Below the pieces are notes generated by a model. That model searched no databases. It was not told the DNA's origin and saw only the letters and a list, made by a program, of their open reading frames with translations. From Sphingobacterium tenebrionis (GTDB taxonomy: Bacteria; Bacteroidota; Bacteroidia; Sphingobacteriales; Sphingobacteriaceae), in NCBI RefSeq assembly GCF_037126265.1, contig NZ_JAYLLN010000013.1:1-64000 (forward strand): a DNA stretch of 64,000 bases, read 5' to 3'. The position numbers and the translations under genes were made by a program. The number at the start of each line of letters is the position of its first letter. Position 1 is the stretch's first letter. Positions 50,975 to 60,335 of this stretch are shown here, piece by piece.

Positions 50975-51790
50975 ATGAGTATTTTTGAGGCCATAATCCT
51001 AGCAATTGTTGAAGGATTAACCGAATATTTACCCATATCTTCTACTGCCCATATGGGATTCACAGCTGCCCTGATGGGTATGCAAGAAAGTGAATATCTG
51101 AAAATGTTTCAAGTGTCGATCCAGTTCGGTGCCATCCTTTCCATCGTCGTGCTCTATTGGAGAAAGTTCTTCGATTTTAAAAACCTGAATTTCTATTTCA
51201 AACTGGCCATCGCTGTTATTCCAGCTTTGGTTTTAGGTAAATTATTAGACGATAAGATTGAGGCAGTTCTAGGGAACCAGATTGCTATTTCGGCAGTTCT
51301 TGTCTTAGGTGGAGTTGTTCTTTTGTTCGTTGATAAATGGTTCAAGAATCCAAAGATCACAGACGAAAAGCAGATTCCAATTAAAAAAGCATTTATTATT
51401 GGTTTTTGGCAGTGTTTAGCCATGATGCCAGGGACATCGCGTTCTGCGGCATCCATCATTGGGGGTTTAACCCAAGGATTGGACCGTAAAGCTGCAGCTG
51501 AATTTTCCTTTTTCTTGGCGGTTCCTACCATGTTGGCCGTTACGGTCTATTCTATTTTCGTAAAGACTTGGGGCGAAGGAACAGCGCATGCACAGAAAGG
51601 ATATGAAATGATCATGGCGAGCAATGAAACCATTATGGTGTTCATCATAGGAAATATCGTTGCCTTTATTGTGGCCATGATCGCTGTAAAATCATTTATC
51701 ACTGTATTGACAAAATACGGCTTCAAGTTTTGGGGCTGGTATAGAATTGTAATCGGTATTGCTTTATTGGTTTTCTTTTATAACCAATAA
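50975..51790 (+). CDS. uppP: Undecaprenyl-diphosphate phosphatase
   Basis: Recycles the lipid carrier for cell-wall synthesis by dephosphorylating undecaprenyl diphosphate; resistance to bacitracin is a known effect. 271 residues with about seven hydrophobic segments. Motif 1 is VEGLTEYLPISSTAHM and motif 2 is MMPGTSRSAASIIGGL, both with the conserved Glu/Ser/Arg residues. The gene is 3 nt after DUF3098; a strong terminator follows. Confidence 0.97.
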   Translation: MSIFEAIILAIVEGLTEYLPISSTAHMGFTAALMGMQESEYLKMFQVSIQFGAILSIVVLYWRKFFDFKNLNFYFKLAIAVIPALVLGKLLDDKIEAVLGNQIAISAVLVLGGVVLLFVDKWFKNPKITDEKQIPIKKAFIIGFWQCLAMMPGTSRSAASIIGGLTQGLDRKAAAEFSFFLAVPTMLAVTVYSIFVKTWGEGTAHAQKGYEMIMASNETIMVFIIGNIVAFIVAMIAVKSFITVLTKYGFKFWGWYRIVIGIALLVFFYNQ

Positions 51791-51812
51791 TCGTACGCTA
51801 TAATAGGTAATG

Positions 51813-51848
51813 AACGGTCAAGGTGTGGTAAAACCCTTGACCGTTTTT
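51813..51848 (+). terminator. Terminator after uppP
   Basis: Perfect 11-bp stem AACGGTCAAGG (51813-51823) / CCTTGACCGTT (51835-51845) followed by T5 on the plus strand. It separates the ftsX-uppP part of the series from truB-ribF, which has its own promoter. Confidence 0.85.
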
Positions 51849-51881
51849 ATTTATAGCAAGGGCAATGCTAAATATTATTAC

Positions 51882-51889
51882 TATTTTTG
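51882..51889 (+). promoter_or_regulatory. -7 element for truB
   Basis: TATTTTTG (TAnnTTTG), 12 nt upstream of the ATG at 51902. The leader would be only a few nucleotides long. No clear -33 box. Confidence 0.5.
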
Positions 51890-51901
51890 CAGAAAATTGG
51901 A

Positions 51902-52630
51902 ATGAACAACATACAAGAAGATAAATCCATTGCCGACCTCAATTTTGCTGAAGGTGCCGTTTTGTTGATTGACAAACCGTTGACCTGGACGAGTTTTGAT
52001 GTGGTGGGAAAATTAAGAAATACCCTAAAACCTTTAAAATTAAAGGTGGGACATGCGGGCACCTTGGATCCATTGGCAACGGGATTATTGATTGTATGTA
52101 CAGGTAAAATGACCAAACAGATCGACGGCTTTCAGGCTGAAGACAAGGAATATACCGGGACCATTACTTTAGGTGCTACTACCCCTACGTATGACCTGGA
52201 AAGTGAAATTGACCAAACCTTCGAAACCCAACATATCACAGAAGAAATGATCCAGCAAACGGCTGCGGATTTCCTCGGCGAACAGGATCAATTCCCTCCT
52301 GCCCATTCAGCGATTAAAATTGGCGGTGAAAGGGTTTATGAAAAAGCAAGGCGTGGTGAAGAAGTGGAGCTGAAAGCGAGAAGGATAAACATTACTGCCT
52401 TTGACATTGAAAAAATTGAAATGCCATTGGTTTATTTCCGGATTCGATGTACTAAGGGAACCTATATCCGTTCTATTGCCAATGATTTCGGGAAAAGGCT
52501 ACAATCTGGAAGTCACCTATCTTCATTGAGAAGAACAAAAAGTGGTGATTTTGATGTGCAGGATGCCTGGGATCTTACCACTTTAATTAATCAGATAAAA
52601 GAAACCAAAGAGCAATCTTTGTTAAAATAA
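51902..52630 (+). CDS. truB: tRNA pseudouridine-55 synthase
   Basis: Converts U55 of tRNA to pseudouridine. The start is taken at ATG 51902 (242 residues), as a TTG at 51887 falls in the promoter box. Conserved segments: VLLIDKPLTWTSFDVVGKLR, GHAGTLDPLATGLLIVCTG with the catalytic Asp in GTLDPLA, and FRIRCTKGTYIRSIANDFGK. It lies 16 nt upstream of ribF and probably shares a transcript. Confidence 0.97.
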   Translation: MNNIQEDKSIADLNFAEGAVLLIDKPLTWTSFDVVGKLRNTLKPLKLKVGHAGTLDPLATGLLIVCTGKMTKQIDGFQAEDKEYTGTITLGATTPTYDLESEIDQTFETQHITEEMIQQTAADFLGEQDQFPPAHSAIKIGGERVYEKARRGEEVELKARRINITAFDIEKIEMPLVYFRIRCTKGTYIRSIANDFGKRLQSGSHLSSLRRTKSGDFDVQDAWDLTTLINQIKETKEQSLLK

Positions 52631-52646
52631 CCTTCAACAATAAGGA

Positions 52647-53624
52647 ATGAAAATATACAGAAATCTTGATGAGTTTCAACCATTAGACTTTGCCATTGTC
52701 ACCATCGGAACGTTTGACGGTGTACATGTTGGTCATCAGAAAATACTGAACAAATTGGTTGAGCTTGCCAAAGATAATACTGGTGAAACCGTGTTACTAA
52801 CCTTCTACCCACATCCAAGATTGATCATCAATCCAGACGATGATTCACTGCGATTGATCAATGATATCGAGGAAAAAGTAGAAAGATTGGCTTTAGCCGG
52901 AATCGATCATTTAATCATAACTCCTTTTACCCGCGATTTTTCTAACCAAACAGCAGAGGAATACATCTCGAATGTATTGGTCAATAAAATTGGCTGTAAG
53001 AAGATTGTCATCGGATATGACCATCATTTTGGCAAGAATCGGGAAGGTACGATCAAGGATTTGATCCATAATTCGCAGATATTTGATTATACCGTGGAAG
53101 AAATTCCGGAGCAGGATATTGAGGATGTGGCTGTATCGTCTACCCGCGTTCGGGAATCACTTATCAAAGGGGATATCATTACGGCAAATAAATACTTGGG
53201 CTATCCATTTGAATTGACTGGAACGGTTATCCGAGGCGATCAAATTGGCCGGGAGATCGGTTTTCCAACGGCTAATCTTCATATTCATGAAGCCCATAAA
53301 CTGATTCCAGCCTATGGAATTTATGCGGTGGAAGTGGAGATCTATCCTAGATCAAGTGAAATTAAAACTGGACACTATTATCAACCTGAGCCAGAGCGTG
53401 TAGCACAGGGAATGTGTTATATAGGCACCAGGCCAACTGTTGATGGTATGAACAGAAAGATTGAAGTGAATCTTTTGGATTTCAATGATGATCTATATAC
53501 CAAGACCGTGAGGGTTAAATTCCTACAGTTTATCCGCCACGACCAATGGTTTGAAAGTTTAGAATTGATGCAGGAACAAATCAAAAAAGACGAAAAGGAT
53601 ATTCGAGCTTTCTTTGAAAATTGA
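52647..53624 (+). CDS. ribF: Bifunctional riboflavin kinase / FAD synthetase
   Basis: Makes FMN and then FAD from riboflavin. 325 residues: an N-terminal nucleotidyltransferase domain with ATIGTFDGVHVGHQKIL-type motif (VTIGTFDGVHVGHQK) and VIGYDHHFGKNREGT; then a C-terminal riboflavin kinase domain with GTVIRGDQIGREIGFPTANL and GMCYIGTRPTVDG. Normal length and intact motifs. Followed by a terminator. Confidence 0.97.
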   Translation: MKIYRNLDEFQPLDFAIVTIGTFDGVHVGHQKILNKLVELAKDNTGETVLLTFYPHPRLIINPDDDSLRLINDIEEKVERLALAGIDHLIITPFTRDFSNQTAEEYISNVLVNKIGCKKIVIGYDHHFGKNREGTIKDLIHNSQIFDYTVEEIPEQDIEDVAVSSTRVRESLIKGDIITANKYLGYPFELTGTVIRGDQIGREIGFPTANLHIHEAHKLIPAYGIYAVEVEIYPRSSEIKTGHYYQPEPERVAQGMCYIGTRPTVDGMNRKIEVNLLDFNDDLYTKTVRVKFLQFIRHDQWFESLELMQEQIKKDEKDIRAFFEN

Positions 53625-53627
53625 TAA

Positions 53628-53666
53628 AAACAAAAGGCCTAATTTTTTTTAGGCCTTTTGTTTTAT
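53628..53666. terminator. Terminator after ribF
   Basis: Fifteen-bp stem AAACAAAAGGCCTAA (53628-53642) / TTAGGCCTTTTGTTT (53649-53663), loop T6; U-rich on both strands, so it can also serve the convergent small lipoprotein gene ending at 53677. Confidence 0.85.
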
Positions 53667-53676
53667 ATTGATCTTT

Positions 53677-53997
53677 TTATTTTAATTTTCGGAATTTAAG
53701 TTCATAACTACTATTCCTTTTATCTTCATCTTTAAGTTTTTGGACTTGTGCATTGGTTAACCATTTGATCTCTACGTTGACCACAAGCCTATTTTTTCCG
53801 ATATCGACTTTTATTTCTCCATTATCATCATGGGGCATCGTGGATGACCAGGTTTCCGTAATCTCCCACTGATATAAAGTAGGGTCATCTAAATCCAGGT
53901 CATTTTTCTTACAAGCGCCCAATATAAACAGTACGAAGAGGATTGGAATTAAGCCATTCCCAATGTTATGTTTCCATGATTTCAGATAATTTCTCAT
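53677..53997 (-). CDS. Hypothetical small lipoprotein
   Basis: 106 residues with lipobox LGA-C after a hydrophobic stretch (GLIPILFVLFILGAC). The mature part contains DDPTLYQWEITETWSSTMPH and a basic C-terminus (SSYELKFRKLK). Family not recognised. Positioned alone between ribF and bshB1. Confidence 0.6.
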   Translation of the reverse strand: MRNYLKSWKHNIGNGLIPILFVLFILGACKKNDLDLDDPTLYQWEITETWSSTMPHDDNGEIKVDIGKNRLVVNVEIKWLTNAQVQKLKDEDKRNSSYELKFRKLK

Positions 53998-54051
53998 TGG
54001 GATTTGGTTTGTAATAATTACTAAATAATTGACTAAACCAAATATAAAAAA

Positions 54052-54771
54052 TTAAATCAATTCAAACAAATCACTGATTCCCAATAGTTTTCGTGATGTG
54101 AAGCCTTCCGCATATTTAACCTGGATAGAGCGGCCCAATTCCTGCGCACGAGCTCTCGTGGAATTCATGAAATCAGGGTTTGAAATATAGGTTTCTGGTT
54201 CATCATCCGAATCCGAAACATTGAATTGTGTTCCATAAGCCAATATAGATTTCTCTTTCACATCCCAATATTCCGTGATATCGATCAATATATCTGGTTG
54301 TATGTATTTATCCTGGATCAATTGCAATTGCAGTCTAGGTCTAAATGCTTCTTGTTCCTTTCCATCCAATTGAGTCTCTACCCTTCTCAGCCCCGCCAAA
54401 AACAGCGCATCATTGACCAATTTACTTGCTCTACCATGGTCAGGATGACGATCATCCAAAGCATTGGTGATCACAATTTCGGGTTGATATTTACGGATCG
54501 CTTTAATAATGGTCAATTGGCATTCTTCATTATTCTGGAAGAATCCATCCCTCAATTTAAGGTTTTCACGGACTGCGACTCCTAAAATCCTGGCTGCCTC
54601 TGCGGCTTCGGCTTCTCGTGTTTCAGCAGTACCTCTGGTCCCCAATTCTCCTTGTGTGAGATCAATGATTCCAACCTTCCTGCCTTCTGCTACATACTTA
54701 GCAATAACTCCACCTGCACCTAACTCCGCATCATCAGGATGAACGGTCATAACCAATAAATCTAACTTCAT
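54052..54771 (-). CDS. bshB1: Bacillithiol biosynthesis deacetylase BshB1
   Basis: Zinc-dependent removal of acetyl from GlcNAc-malate to give GlcN-malate, step 2 of bacillithiol synthesis. 239 residues of the LmbE/PIG-L family: the metal motif MTVHPDDAELGAGG (His11, Asp14), GELGTRGTAETREAEAAEAA, and the second site DDRHPDHGRASKLV. The close GELGTRGT and RDGFFQNNEE segments favour BshB1 over other LmbE members. Its neighbour is a GPx-type peroxidase, consistent with low-molecular-weight-thiol metabolism. bshA and bshC are not in the window. Confidence 0.88.
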   Translation of the reverse strand: MKLDLLVMTVHPDDAELGAGGVIAKYVAEGRKVGIIDLTQGELGTRGTAETREAEAAEAARILGVAVRENLKLRDGFFQNNEECQLTIIKAIRKYQPEIVITNALDDRHPDHGRASKLVNDALFLAGLRRVETQLDGKEQEAFRPRLQLQLIQDKYIQPDILIDITEYWDVKEKSILAYGTQFNVSDSDDEPETYISNPDFMNSTRARAQELGRSIQVKYAEGFTSRKLLGISDLFELI

Positions 54772-54819
54772 ATTTTCTTATTTTTTTGGATGAATTCCAA
54801 ATTTAACCAAAATATATGG

Positions 54820-55320
54820 TTAAACTTTTAACGAGAGCAGCTCTTCGATGCGATTGTGGACTTTCTTTGACATTGGGCTCGTCAAACTATAGAAATAATC
54901 GACAACCTCCCCTTTCCTGTTCACCAGGTATTTATGGAAATTCCAAAGTGGAACAGAATCCACCTTTCCGTTGATGTTACTATTGGATAGATATTGATAT
55001 AAAGGGTCGGTAAATTCCCCTCTTACATGGATTCTTTTGAATACGGGAAAAGATACTTGTTTTGCGATCCTGCAATAGGTTTCCAGCGTTCTACCGGTCA
55101 GGGGCTCCTGCTTTCTAAAATCATTGGATGGAAAGGCCAGCACTTCAAAACCCAACTGTTTATATTTGCGATAAAGGCTTTCTAAGGTTTCGAATTGTTT
55201 ATTGAAGAAACATTTACTGGCTGTATTGACAATAAGCACTACTTTACCTTCAAAATCTCGTAAAGACCGCTTATTACCGCTAAACTCCAGTGCTGAAAAA
55301 TCATAGATCGTCTTGTTCAT
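54820..55320 (-). CDS. Glutathione-peroxidase-family thiol peroxidase (atypical active site)
   Basis: 166 residues of the GPx family. The peroxidatic Cys37 is in NTASKCFFN and a second Cys83 lies 46 residues on, the position of the resolving Cys in thioredoxin-dependent GPx proteins. The tetrad is altered: the usual FPCNQF reads FPSNDF (Ser65, Asp67 in place of Cys and Gln). The Trp-Asn pair is kept in LWNFHKYLVNRKG. The likely reductant is thioredoxin or bacillithiol rather than glutathione. It lies 49 nt upstream of bshB1 on the same strand. Confidence 0.85.
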   Translation of the reverse strand: MNKTIYDFSALEFSGNKRSLRDFEGKVVLIVNTASKCFFNKQFETLESLYRKYKQLGFEVLAFPSNDFRKQEPLTGRTLETYCRIAKQVSFPVFKRIHVRGEFTDPLYQYLSNSNINGKVDSVPLWNFHKYLVNRKGEVVDYFYSLTSPMSKKVHNRIEELLSLKV

Positions 55321-55366
55321 AATCGCTGGTTTTATTGGTTTATATGTTGTTGGAACCGATATCCCT

Positions 55367-55996
55367 TTATTGGGTCGTCATCGGACGCGAACGTTCGTAT
55401 TCACGCAAAATGTTCTCTATTTCATAATCCTCTGTAGGATCATAGGTGCTTTTTAAGTTGTGACCGAAGATTTTAGCCACCCCTTGGTATAAAAACGCAG
55501 AAATATTACCCTTCATATCCTTCACAAGTTCATAACTCGTACTTCCTGTTTGTCTTTCAATCAGTTTAATGAGGATCTTTCCTTGGGAAACACTCAGGTT
55601 TTTCACTTCAGAAGTGATCTTCTTCTTGATTTCCTTTTCACATTCCTTGATCAATCTTTTTTCCTCACGATTGGAATTCGCCATTGCCAGATCACGATCC
55701 AATTGCTCATATCTCCTCTGCGCATAAATGGCATAAGGTAATACCCGAATAACATTACGTTTTAGACGTAAATATTTTTGTCTTTCTTCTTCCGTTTTAA
55801 ATCTCCTGACCGCTACGATAACAATTTCTTCAATGGGAAACCATGGAACGACTTCTCCATTCTCCAATTTATCGGTGGCATACTTTTCCACTACGGGCGG
55901 TTTACCTCCTCCATACTGGGGCATAATCAAGGTTTGTGCTTGACCCCAGAAAGGGAAAAACAACCCGATTAAACATATCCCTAACCACTTTTTCAT
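55367..55996 (-). CDS. DUF4294 secreted protein
   Basis: 209 residues with a signal peptide (ICLIGLFFPFWGQA). ENGEVVPWFPIEEIVIVAVRR, EERQKYLRLKRNVIRVLPYA and SQGKILIKLIERQTGSTSYE are conserved-looking segments matching the DUF4294 family. The central part is a charged helical stretch of about 60 residues. No function is known. It may be cotranscribed with the peroxidase 46 nt downstream. Confidence 0.78.
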   Translation of the reverse strand: MKKWLGICLIGLFFPFWGQAQTLIMPQYGGGKPPVVEKYATDKLENGEVVPWFPIEEIVIVAVRRFKTEEERQKYLRLKRNVIRVLPYAIYAQRRYEQLDRDLAMANSNREEKRLIKECEKEIKKKITSEVKNLSVSQGKILIKLIERQTGSTSYELVKDMKGNISAFLYQGVAKIFGHNLKSTYDPTEDYEIENILREYERSRPMTTQ

Positions 55997-56149
55997 CCTT
56001 TTCGCTATTCTAAATAATTATGCCTGAAACCTAAATTATCATTTTTTTTGCGTATATTTATACGTTAAACGCTATACAAAAATACATAGTTTTTTGACCA
56101 CTAAATATAATAAAAATTTTAAATATTATTTTATTACTCAGGAAGTTTT

Positions 56150-58354
56150 ATGGAAGAATACGTGATTGATATTGAGGCAGAAAATAAGGAAATCCGTAAA
56201 AGATACCGCGCATTATTACGAGCTTGTAAACCGACCTTGCAGAAAGGCGACAAGCAACAGATCCGAAATGCTTTCGATCTTGCATTGGAAAGCCATAAGG
56301 ACATGCGCCGAAAATCTGGAGAGCCCTATATCTATCATCCCATAGCGGTAGCACAAATTGCTGCCGAAGAAATAGGTTTAGGAACAACTTCCATTGTCTG
56401 TGCCCTCCTACATGATGTGGTGGAAGACACCAGTGTCACTTTACAGGATATTGAAGAACAGTTTGGTAAAAAGGTGGTTCGTATTATCGATGGACTGACC
56501 AAGATCTCTGGGATCTTTGATCCAAATAGCTCCATGCAGGCGGAGAATTTCCGTAAGATGTTGTTGACTCTTGCGGATGATGTCCGTGTGATCTTGATCA
56601 AACTGGCCGATAGACTTCACAACATGCGGACCATGGAGTTCATGGCACGCCATAAACAGTTGAAGATCGCATCAGAAACCAGTTACCTGTATGCCCCTCT
56701 GGCCCATCGCTTAGGTTTATACGCGATAAAATCCGAATTGGAAGATCTTTCCATGAAGTATACCGATCCGGATACTTATAAATTCATCGCCAAGAAACTG
56801 AACGAGAAAAAGGCCGAAAGGGAGAAGTTTATTGCCGACTTTATTGGTCCTATTAAAGAGATTCTAGGAGAAGAGGGAATTACGGCTTCGGTTTTCGGAA
56901 GACCTAAATCCATCCATTCCATCTGGAACAAAATGCGTAAAAAATCCATCCCTTTTGAAGAGGTTTATGATCTTTTTGCGATCCGGATCATCATAGATAC
57001 GGTGGATGAGAAGGAAAAAACAGAATGTTGGAAGGTATATTCCATCGTAACTGACCTTTATCGCCCAAATCCAGATCGTTTGAGAGATTGGGTTTCCTCT
57101 CCAAAAGCCAATGGCTATGAATCATTACATACAACCGTAATGGGCCCAAGAGGTCAATGGGTGGAAGTACAGATCCGTACAAAACGCATGAACGAAATTG
57201 CGGAAAAAGGTTTTGCAGCACATTGGAAGTACAAAGAGTCTAATTCGGATAATGGATTAGATCTATGGATACAGAAGATCAGGGATATTTTGAGTAATCC
57301 TGAGCAGAATGCCATGGACTTTGTGGATGACTTCAAGATGAACCTGTTCTCGGACGAGATTTTCATCTTCACGCCAAAAGGTACGTTGATCCAATTACCA
57401 AACGGTGCCACTGCACTTGATTTTGCTTTTGAGATCCATACGGATATTGGGGCCACTTGTATCGGCGCGAAGGTCAATCATAAATTGGTGCCTTTAAGCC
57501 ATGAGCTCCAGAATGGTGATCAGGTGGAGATCATCACCTCCAGCAAACAGACTCCAAAAGAGGATTGGTTGAATTTCGTGGTGACGGCGAAAGCTAAGTC
57601 CAAGATCAAATCATCCTTAAAAGAAGAAAAAAGAAGGGTTGCTGAAGATGGTAAGGAGATTTTAGAGCGTAAGTTAAAGACCTTGAAAATCACTTACAAT
57701 ACGGACAACATCAATAAGATTGCGAATTATTTTAAATTCCCAAGCTCGCAGGAATTATTCTACAATGTGGCCAAGGGAAGTATTGATATCAAAAATCTTC
57801 GGGAATTTGTTGCCGCTGAACGTTCGGAGGATGCTAACCAGAATCAGTTCCAAACGCATATCAATGGGTTGGTAGAGAAGATCAATAAGAAAGATGATAC
57901 CATCTTGATTGGAGATGATTTCCAAAAAGTGGATTATACCTTGGCGCCTTGTTGTAACCCAATTCCTGGGGATGATATTTTTGGATTCTTAACAGTGAAT
58001 GATGGTATAAAAATCCACCGTACAAGCTGTCCGAATGCATCCAAATTAATGGCTAACTATGGATATCGCATCCTAAAAGCCAGATGGGCATCCATGCAAA
58101 ACAGACCTTCCTTCTTGACCGGTTTAAAAATTGTGGGTATTGATGATGTAGGTTTAGTGAATAAGATAACAACGGTCATTTCACATGATTTTAATGTGAA
58201 TATCCGTTCCTTATCCATTTCCAGTAACGAAGGGATTTTTGAGGGAGATATCATGGTTTTTGTGAATGATACGCAACAATTGGACAACCTCATCAAAAAT
58301 TTAAAACAGATATCGGGCATCACAGGAGTTACCCGTTACGAATCAGAGAATTAA
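56150..58354 (+). CDS. rel: Bifunctional (p)ppGpp synthetase/hydrolase (RelA/SpoT)
   Basis: Synthesises and degrades the stringent-response alarmones. 734 residues in the classical order: HD hydrolase domain (about 40-200) with YIYHPIAVAQIAAEE and the HD in LLHDVVEDTSV; RelA/SpoT synthetase domain (about 240-360) with FGRPKSIHSIWNKMRKK and YESLHTTVMGPRG; a TGS domain (around 405-470) with IFIFTPKGTLIQLPNGATAL; and a C-terminal ACT domain. Both catalytic halves look intact, as expected of a Rel-type enzyme. The 800-bp downstream genes (fur) are likely separately transcribed. Confidence 0.97.
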   Translation: MEEYVIDIEAENKEIRKRYRALLRACKPTLQKGDKQQIRNAFDLALESHKDMRRKSGEPYIYHPIAVAQIAAEEIGLGTTSIVCALLHDVVEDTSVTLQDIEEQFGKKVVRIIDGLTKISGIFDPNSSMQAENFRKMLLTLADDVRVILIKLADRLHNMRTMEFMARHKQLKIASETSYLYAPLAHRLGLYAIKSELEDLSMKYTDPDTYKFIAKKLNEKKAEREKFIADFIGPIKEILGEEGITASVFGRPKSIHSIWNKMRKKSIPFEEVYDLFAIRIIIDTVDEKEKTECWKVYSIVTDLYRPNPDRLRDWVSSPKANGYESLHTTVMGPRGQWVEVQIRTKRMNEIAEKGFAAHWKYKESNSDNGLDLWIQKIRDILSNPEQNAMDFVDDFKMNLFSDEIFIFTPKGTLIQLPNGATALDFAFEIHTDIGATCIGAKVNHKLVPLSHELQNGDQVEIITSSKQTPKEDWLNFVVTAKAKSKIKSSLKEEKRRVAEDGKEILERKLKTLKITYNTDNINKIANYFKFPSSQELFYNVAKGSIDIKNLREFVAAERSEDANQNQFQTHINGLVEKINKKDDTILIGDDFQKVDYTLAPCCNPIPGDDIFGFLTVNDGIKIHRTSCPNASKLMANYGYRILKARWASMQNRPSFLTGLKIVGIDDVGLVNKITTVISHDFNVNIRSLSISSNEGIFEGDIMVFVNDTQQLDNLIKNLKQISGITGVTRYESEN

Positions 58355-58405
58355 AGACTTACAAGCGTCTGACAGAATTAAATAGTGAATACCATACAAA
58401 AGTGG

Positions 58406-58413
58406 TAAATTTG
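58406..58413 (+). promoter_or_regulatory. -7 element for the fur-family gene
   Basis: TAAATTTG (TAnnTTTG), 23 nt upstream of the ATG. It lies just beyond the rel stop at 58354. Confidence 0.45.
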
Positions 58414-58436
58414 AACCTTTAACGTTAAGGAATCAT

Positions 58437-58931
58437 ATGAGACAGGGCGAAAATTACGAAACTGTTAAAAAGATTTTTGAGGCATACCTTGAAAACAAGA
58501 ACTTAAGAAAAACACCAGAGCGCTACGCTATCCTGGAAGAGATCTACTCACGTTCAGACCATTTTGATGTGGAATCCTTATATATCCACATGAAGAATAA
58601 GAAATACCGCGTGAGCCGCGCCACAGTTTACAATACCTTGGAGCTGTTAGTATCCTGCGATTTGGTTACCAAACACCAGTTTGGCCGTAACATGGCCCAA
58701 TTTGAAAAATCCTATGGCTACAAGCAGCATGACCACGTTATCTGCATTGAATGCAATAAGGTGGTGGAATTTTGTGACCCTAGGATCCATCAGATCCAAT
58801 CCATGATCGGTGACCTGTTGAATTTTGATATTAAACACCACTCTCTCAACCTTTATGGCATCTGTGCGGATTGTCGCAAGAGTAAAGGAACGAATGAAAC
58901 GACCTTAAAGGAGGAAGTAATTTCAAATTAA
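58437..58931 (+). CDS. Fur-family metal- or peroxide-responsive repressor
   Basis: 164 residues. Winged HTH in KTPERYAILEEIYSRSDHFD and SRATVYNTLELLVSCDLVTK; metal-binding motif KQHDHVICIECNKVVEFCD, and CADCRK near the end, giving the CxxC pairs that hold structural zinc in Fur/PerR/Zur proteins. The sensed metal cannot be told from sequence; Fur or PerR are the main options. Immediately downstream of rel and upstream of purA. Confidence 0.9.
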   Translation: MRQGENYETVKKIFEAYLENKNLRKTPERYAILEEIYSRSDHFDVESLYIHMKNKKYRVSRATVYNTLELLVSCDLVTKHQFGRNMAQFEKSYGYKQHDHVICIECNKVVEFCDPRIHQIQSMIGDLLNFDIKHHSLNLYGICADCRKSKGTNETTLKEEVISN

Positions 58932-58955
58932 TTTAACATAGAAAGATATAATATA

Positions 58956-58963
58956 TACCTTTG
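58956..58963 (+). promoter_or_regulatory. -7 element for purA
   Basis: TACCTTTG (TAnnTTTG), 95 nt upstream of the purA ATG, giving a leader of about 90 nt. A hairpin GTTCGGCA...TGCCGAAC (58963-58970 with 58997-59004) can form in this leader. Confidence 0.5.
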
Positions 58964-59058
58964 TTCGGCAAAAGGCTAGTAAACTCACTTCCTTCTGCCG
59001 AACATTTATTTTTTTCGTGTATCAAACAAATATTTAAACAATAAATTCAATAATAACT

Positions 59059-60330
59059 ATGCAAGTTGATGTGCTTTTGGGTTTGCAGTGGGGTGATGAA
59101 GGAAAAGGAAAGATCGTAGATGTTTTTTGTCCTAAATACGATTTAATTGCTCGCTTCCAAGGTGGGCCAAATGCAGGACATACCTTAGAATTCGACAACA
59201 AAAAATTCGTACTGAACACCATTCCATCCGGAATCTTCAATGAAGGCACACTTAACCTTATAGGTAATGGTGTGGTTATCGACCCAATAATCCTTAAAAG
59301 AGAGTTAGACAACTTAAAGGCCGCTGGATTCGATCCTGTTGGAAAAGGAAATTTAGTGTTGGCCCGTAAGGCACACTTGATCCTTCCGACCCATCAATTA
59401 TTGGATGCTGCTTCTGAATCCAATATGGGAGCAGGTAAAATTGGATCTACCTTAAAAGGTATTGGTCCAACCTATATGGATAAAACAGGAAGAAACGGAT
59501 TGCGCGTAGGTGATACTACCCTATCTGACTTCCAAGAACGTTATGAAAAACTAAAACAAAAACACCTATCCATGCTTTCTCATTACGGTGAAATCCCTGA
59601 TTTCTCTGAAAAAGAAAAAGCATTCTTAGATGCTATTGAATTTATAAAGTCTATTCCGCACGTTGACTCAGAACATTTGGTAAACCAATATCTGAAAGAT
59701 GGTAAACGCGTATTGGCAGAAGGCGCACAAGGAACATTATTGGATGTGGATTTCGGATCTTATCCTTTCGTAACTTCTTCGAATACCACTACCGCTGGTG
59801 CATGTACCGGATTAGGTATTGCTCCCAACAAAATTGGTGAAGTGTATGGTATCTTTAAAGCCTATGCAACACGTGTAGGTGGTGGTCCATTTCCAACGGA
59901 ATTGGATGATGAAACCGGTGAACAATTACGTCAGTTAGGACATGAGTTCGGTGCAACAACAGGCCGTGCTCGTCGTACAGGTTGGATCGATATTCCTGCG
60001 TTAAAATATGCGATCATGATCAATGGAGTAACCCAATTAATCATGATGAAAGCGGATGTATTGGATTCTTTTGATACTATTTACGCTTGTACGCATTATA
60101 ATTACCTAGGAGAAAAGATTGATTATATGCCATACGAGATCATCACCAACAAGCCAGAGCCAATCTATACGGCTATCGAGGGTTGGAAACAAGATCTTAC
60201 AGGTATCCAAAGCAAAGGAGAAATCCCAACGGCATTGGAAAATTACATTGCTTTTCTTGAAAAGGAACTGAATGTGCCGATCAAATATCTTTCAGTAGGT
60301 CCTGACCGTAAGCAAACGATCGAATTATAA
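59059..60330 (+). CDS. purA: Adenylosuccinate synthetase
   Basis: GTP-dependent joining of IMP and aspartate, first committed step to AMP. 423 residues with the nucleotide loop LGLQWGDEGKGKIVD, GGPNAGHT and the later GIGPTYMDKTGRNGLRV; C-terminal TTTGRARRTGWID and GVTQLIMMKADVLDSF are also typical. Normal length. The gene's stop is 5 nt before pabB. Confidence 0.98.
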   Translation: MQVDVLLGLQWGDEGKGKIVDVFCPKYDLIARFQGGPNAGHTLEFDNKKFVLNTIPSGIFNEGTLNLIGNGVVIDPIILKRELDNLKAAGFDPVGKGNLVLARKAHLILPTHQLLDAASESNMGAGKIGSTLKGIGPTYMDKTGRNGLRVGDTTLSDFQERYEKLKQKHLSMLSHYGEIPDFSEKEKAFLDAIEFIKSIPHVDSEHLVNQYLKDGKRVLAEGAQGTLLDVDFGSYPFVTSSNTTTAGACTGLGIAPNKIGEVYGIFKAYATRVGGGPFPTELDDETGEQLRQLGHEFGATTGRARRTGWIDIPALKYAIMINGVTQLIMMKADVLDSFDTIYACTHYNYLGEKIDYMPYEIITNKPEPIYTAIEGWKQDLTGIQSKGEIPTALENYIAFLEKELNVPIKYLSVGPDRKQTIEL

Positions 60331-60335
60331 GAAAC

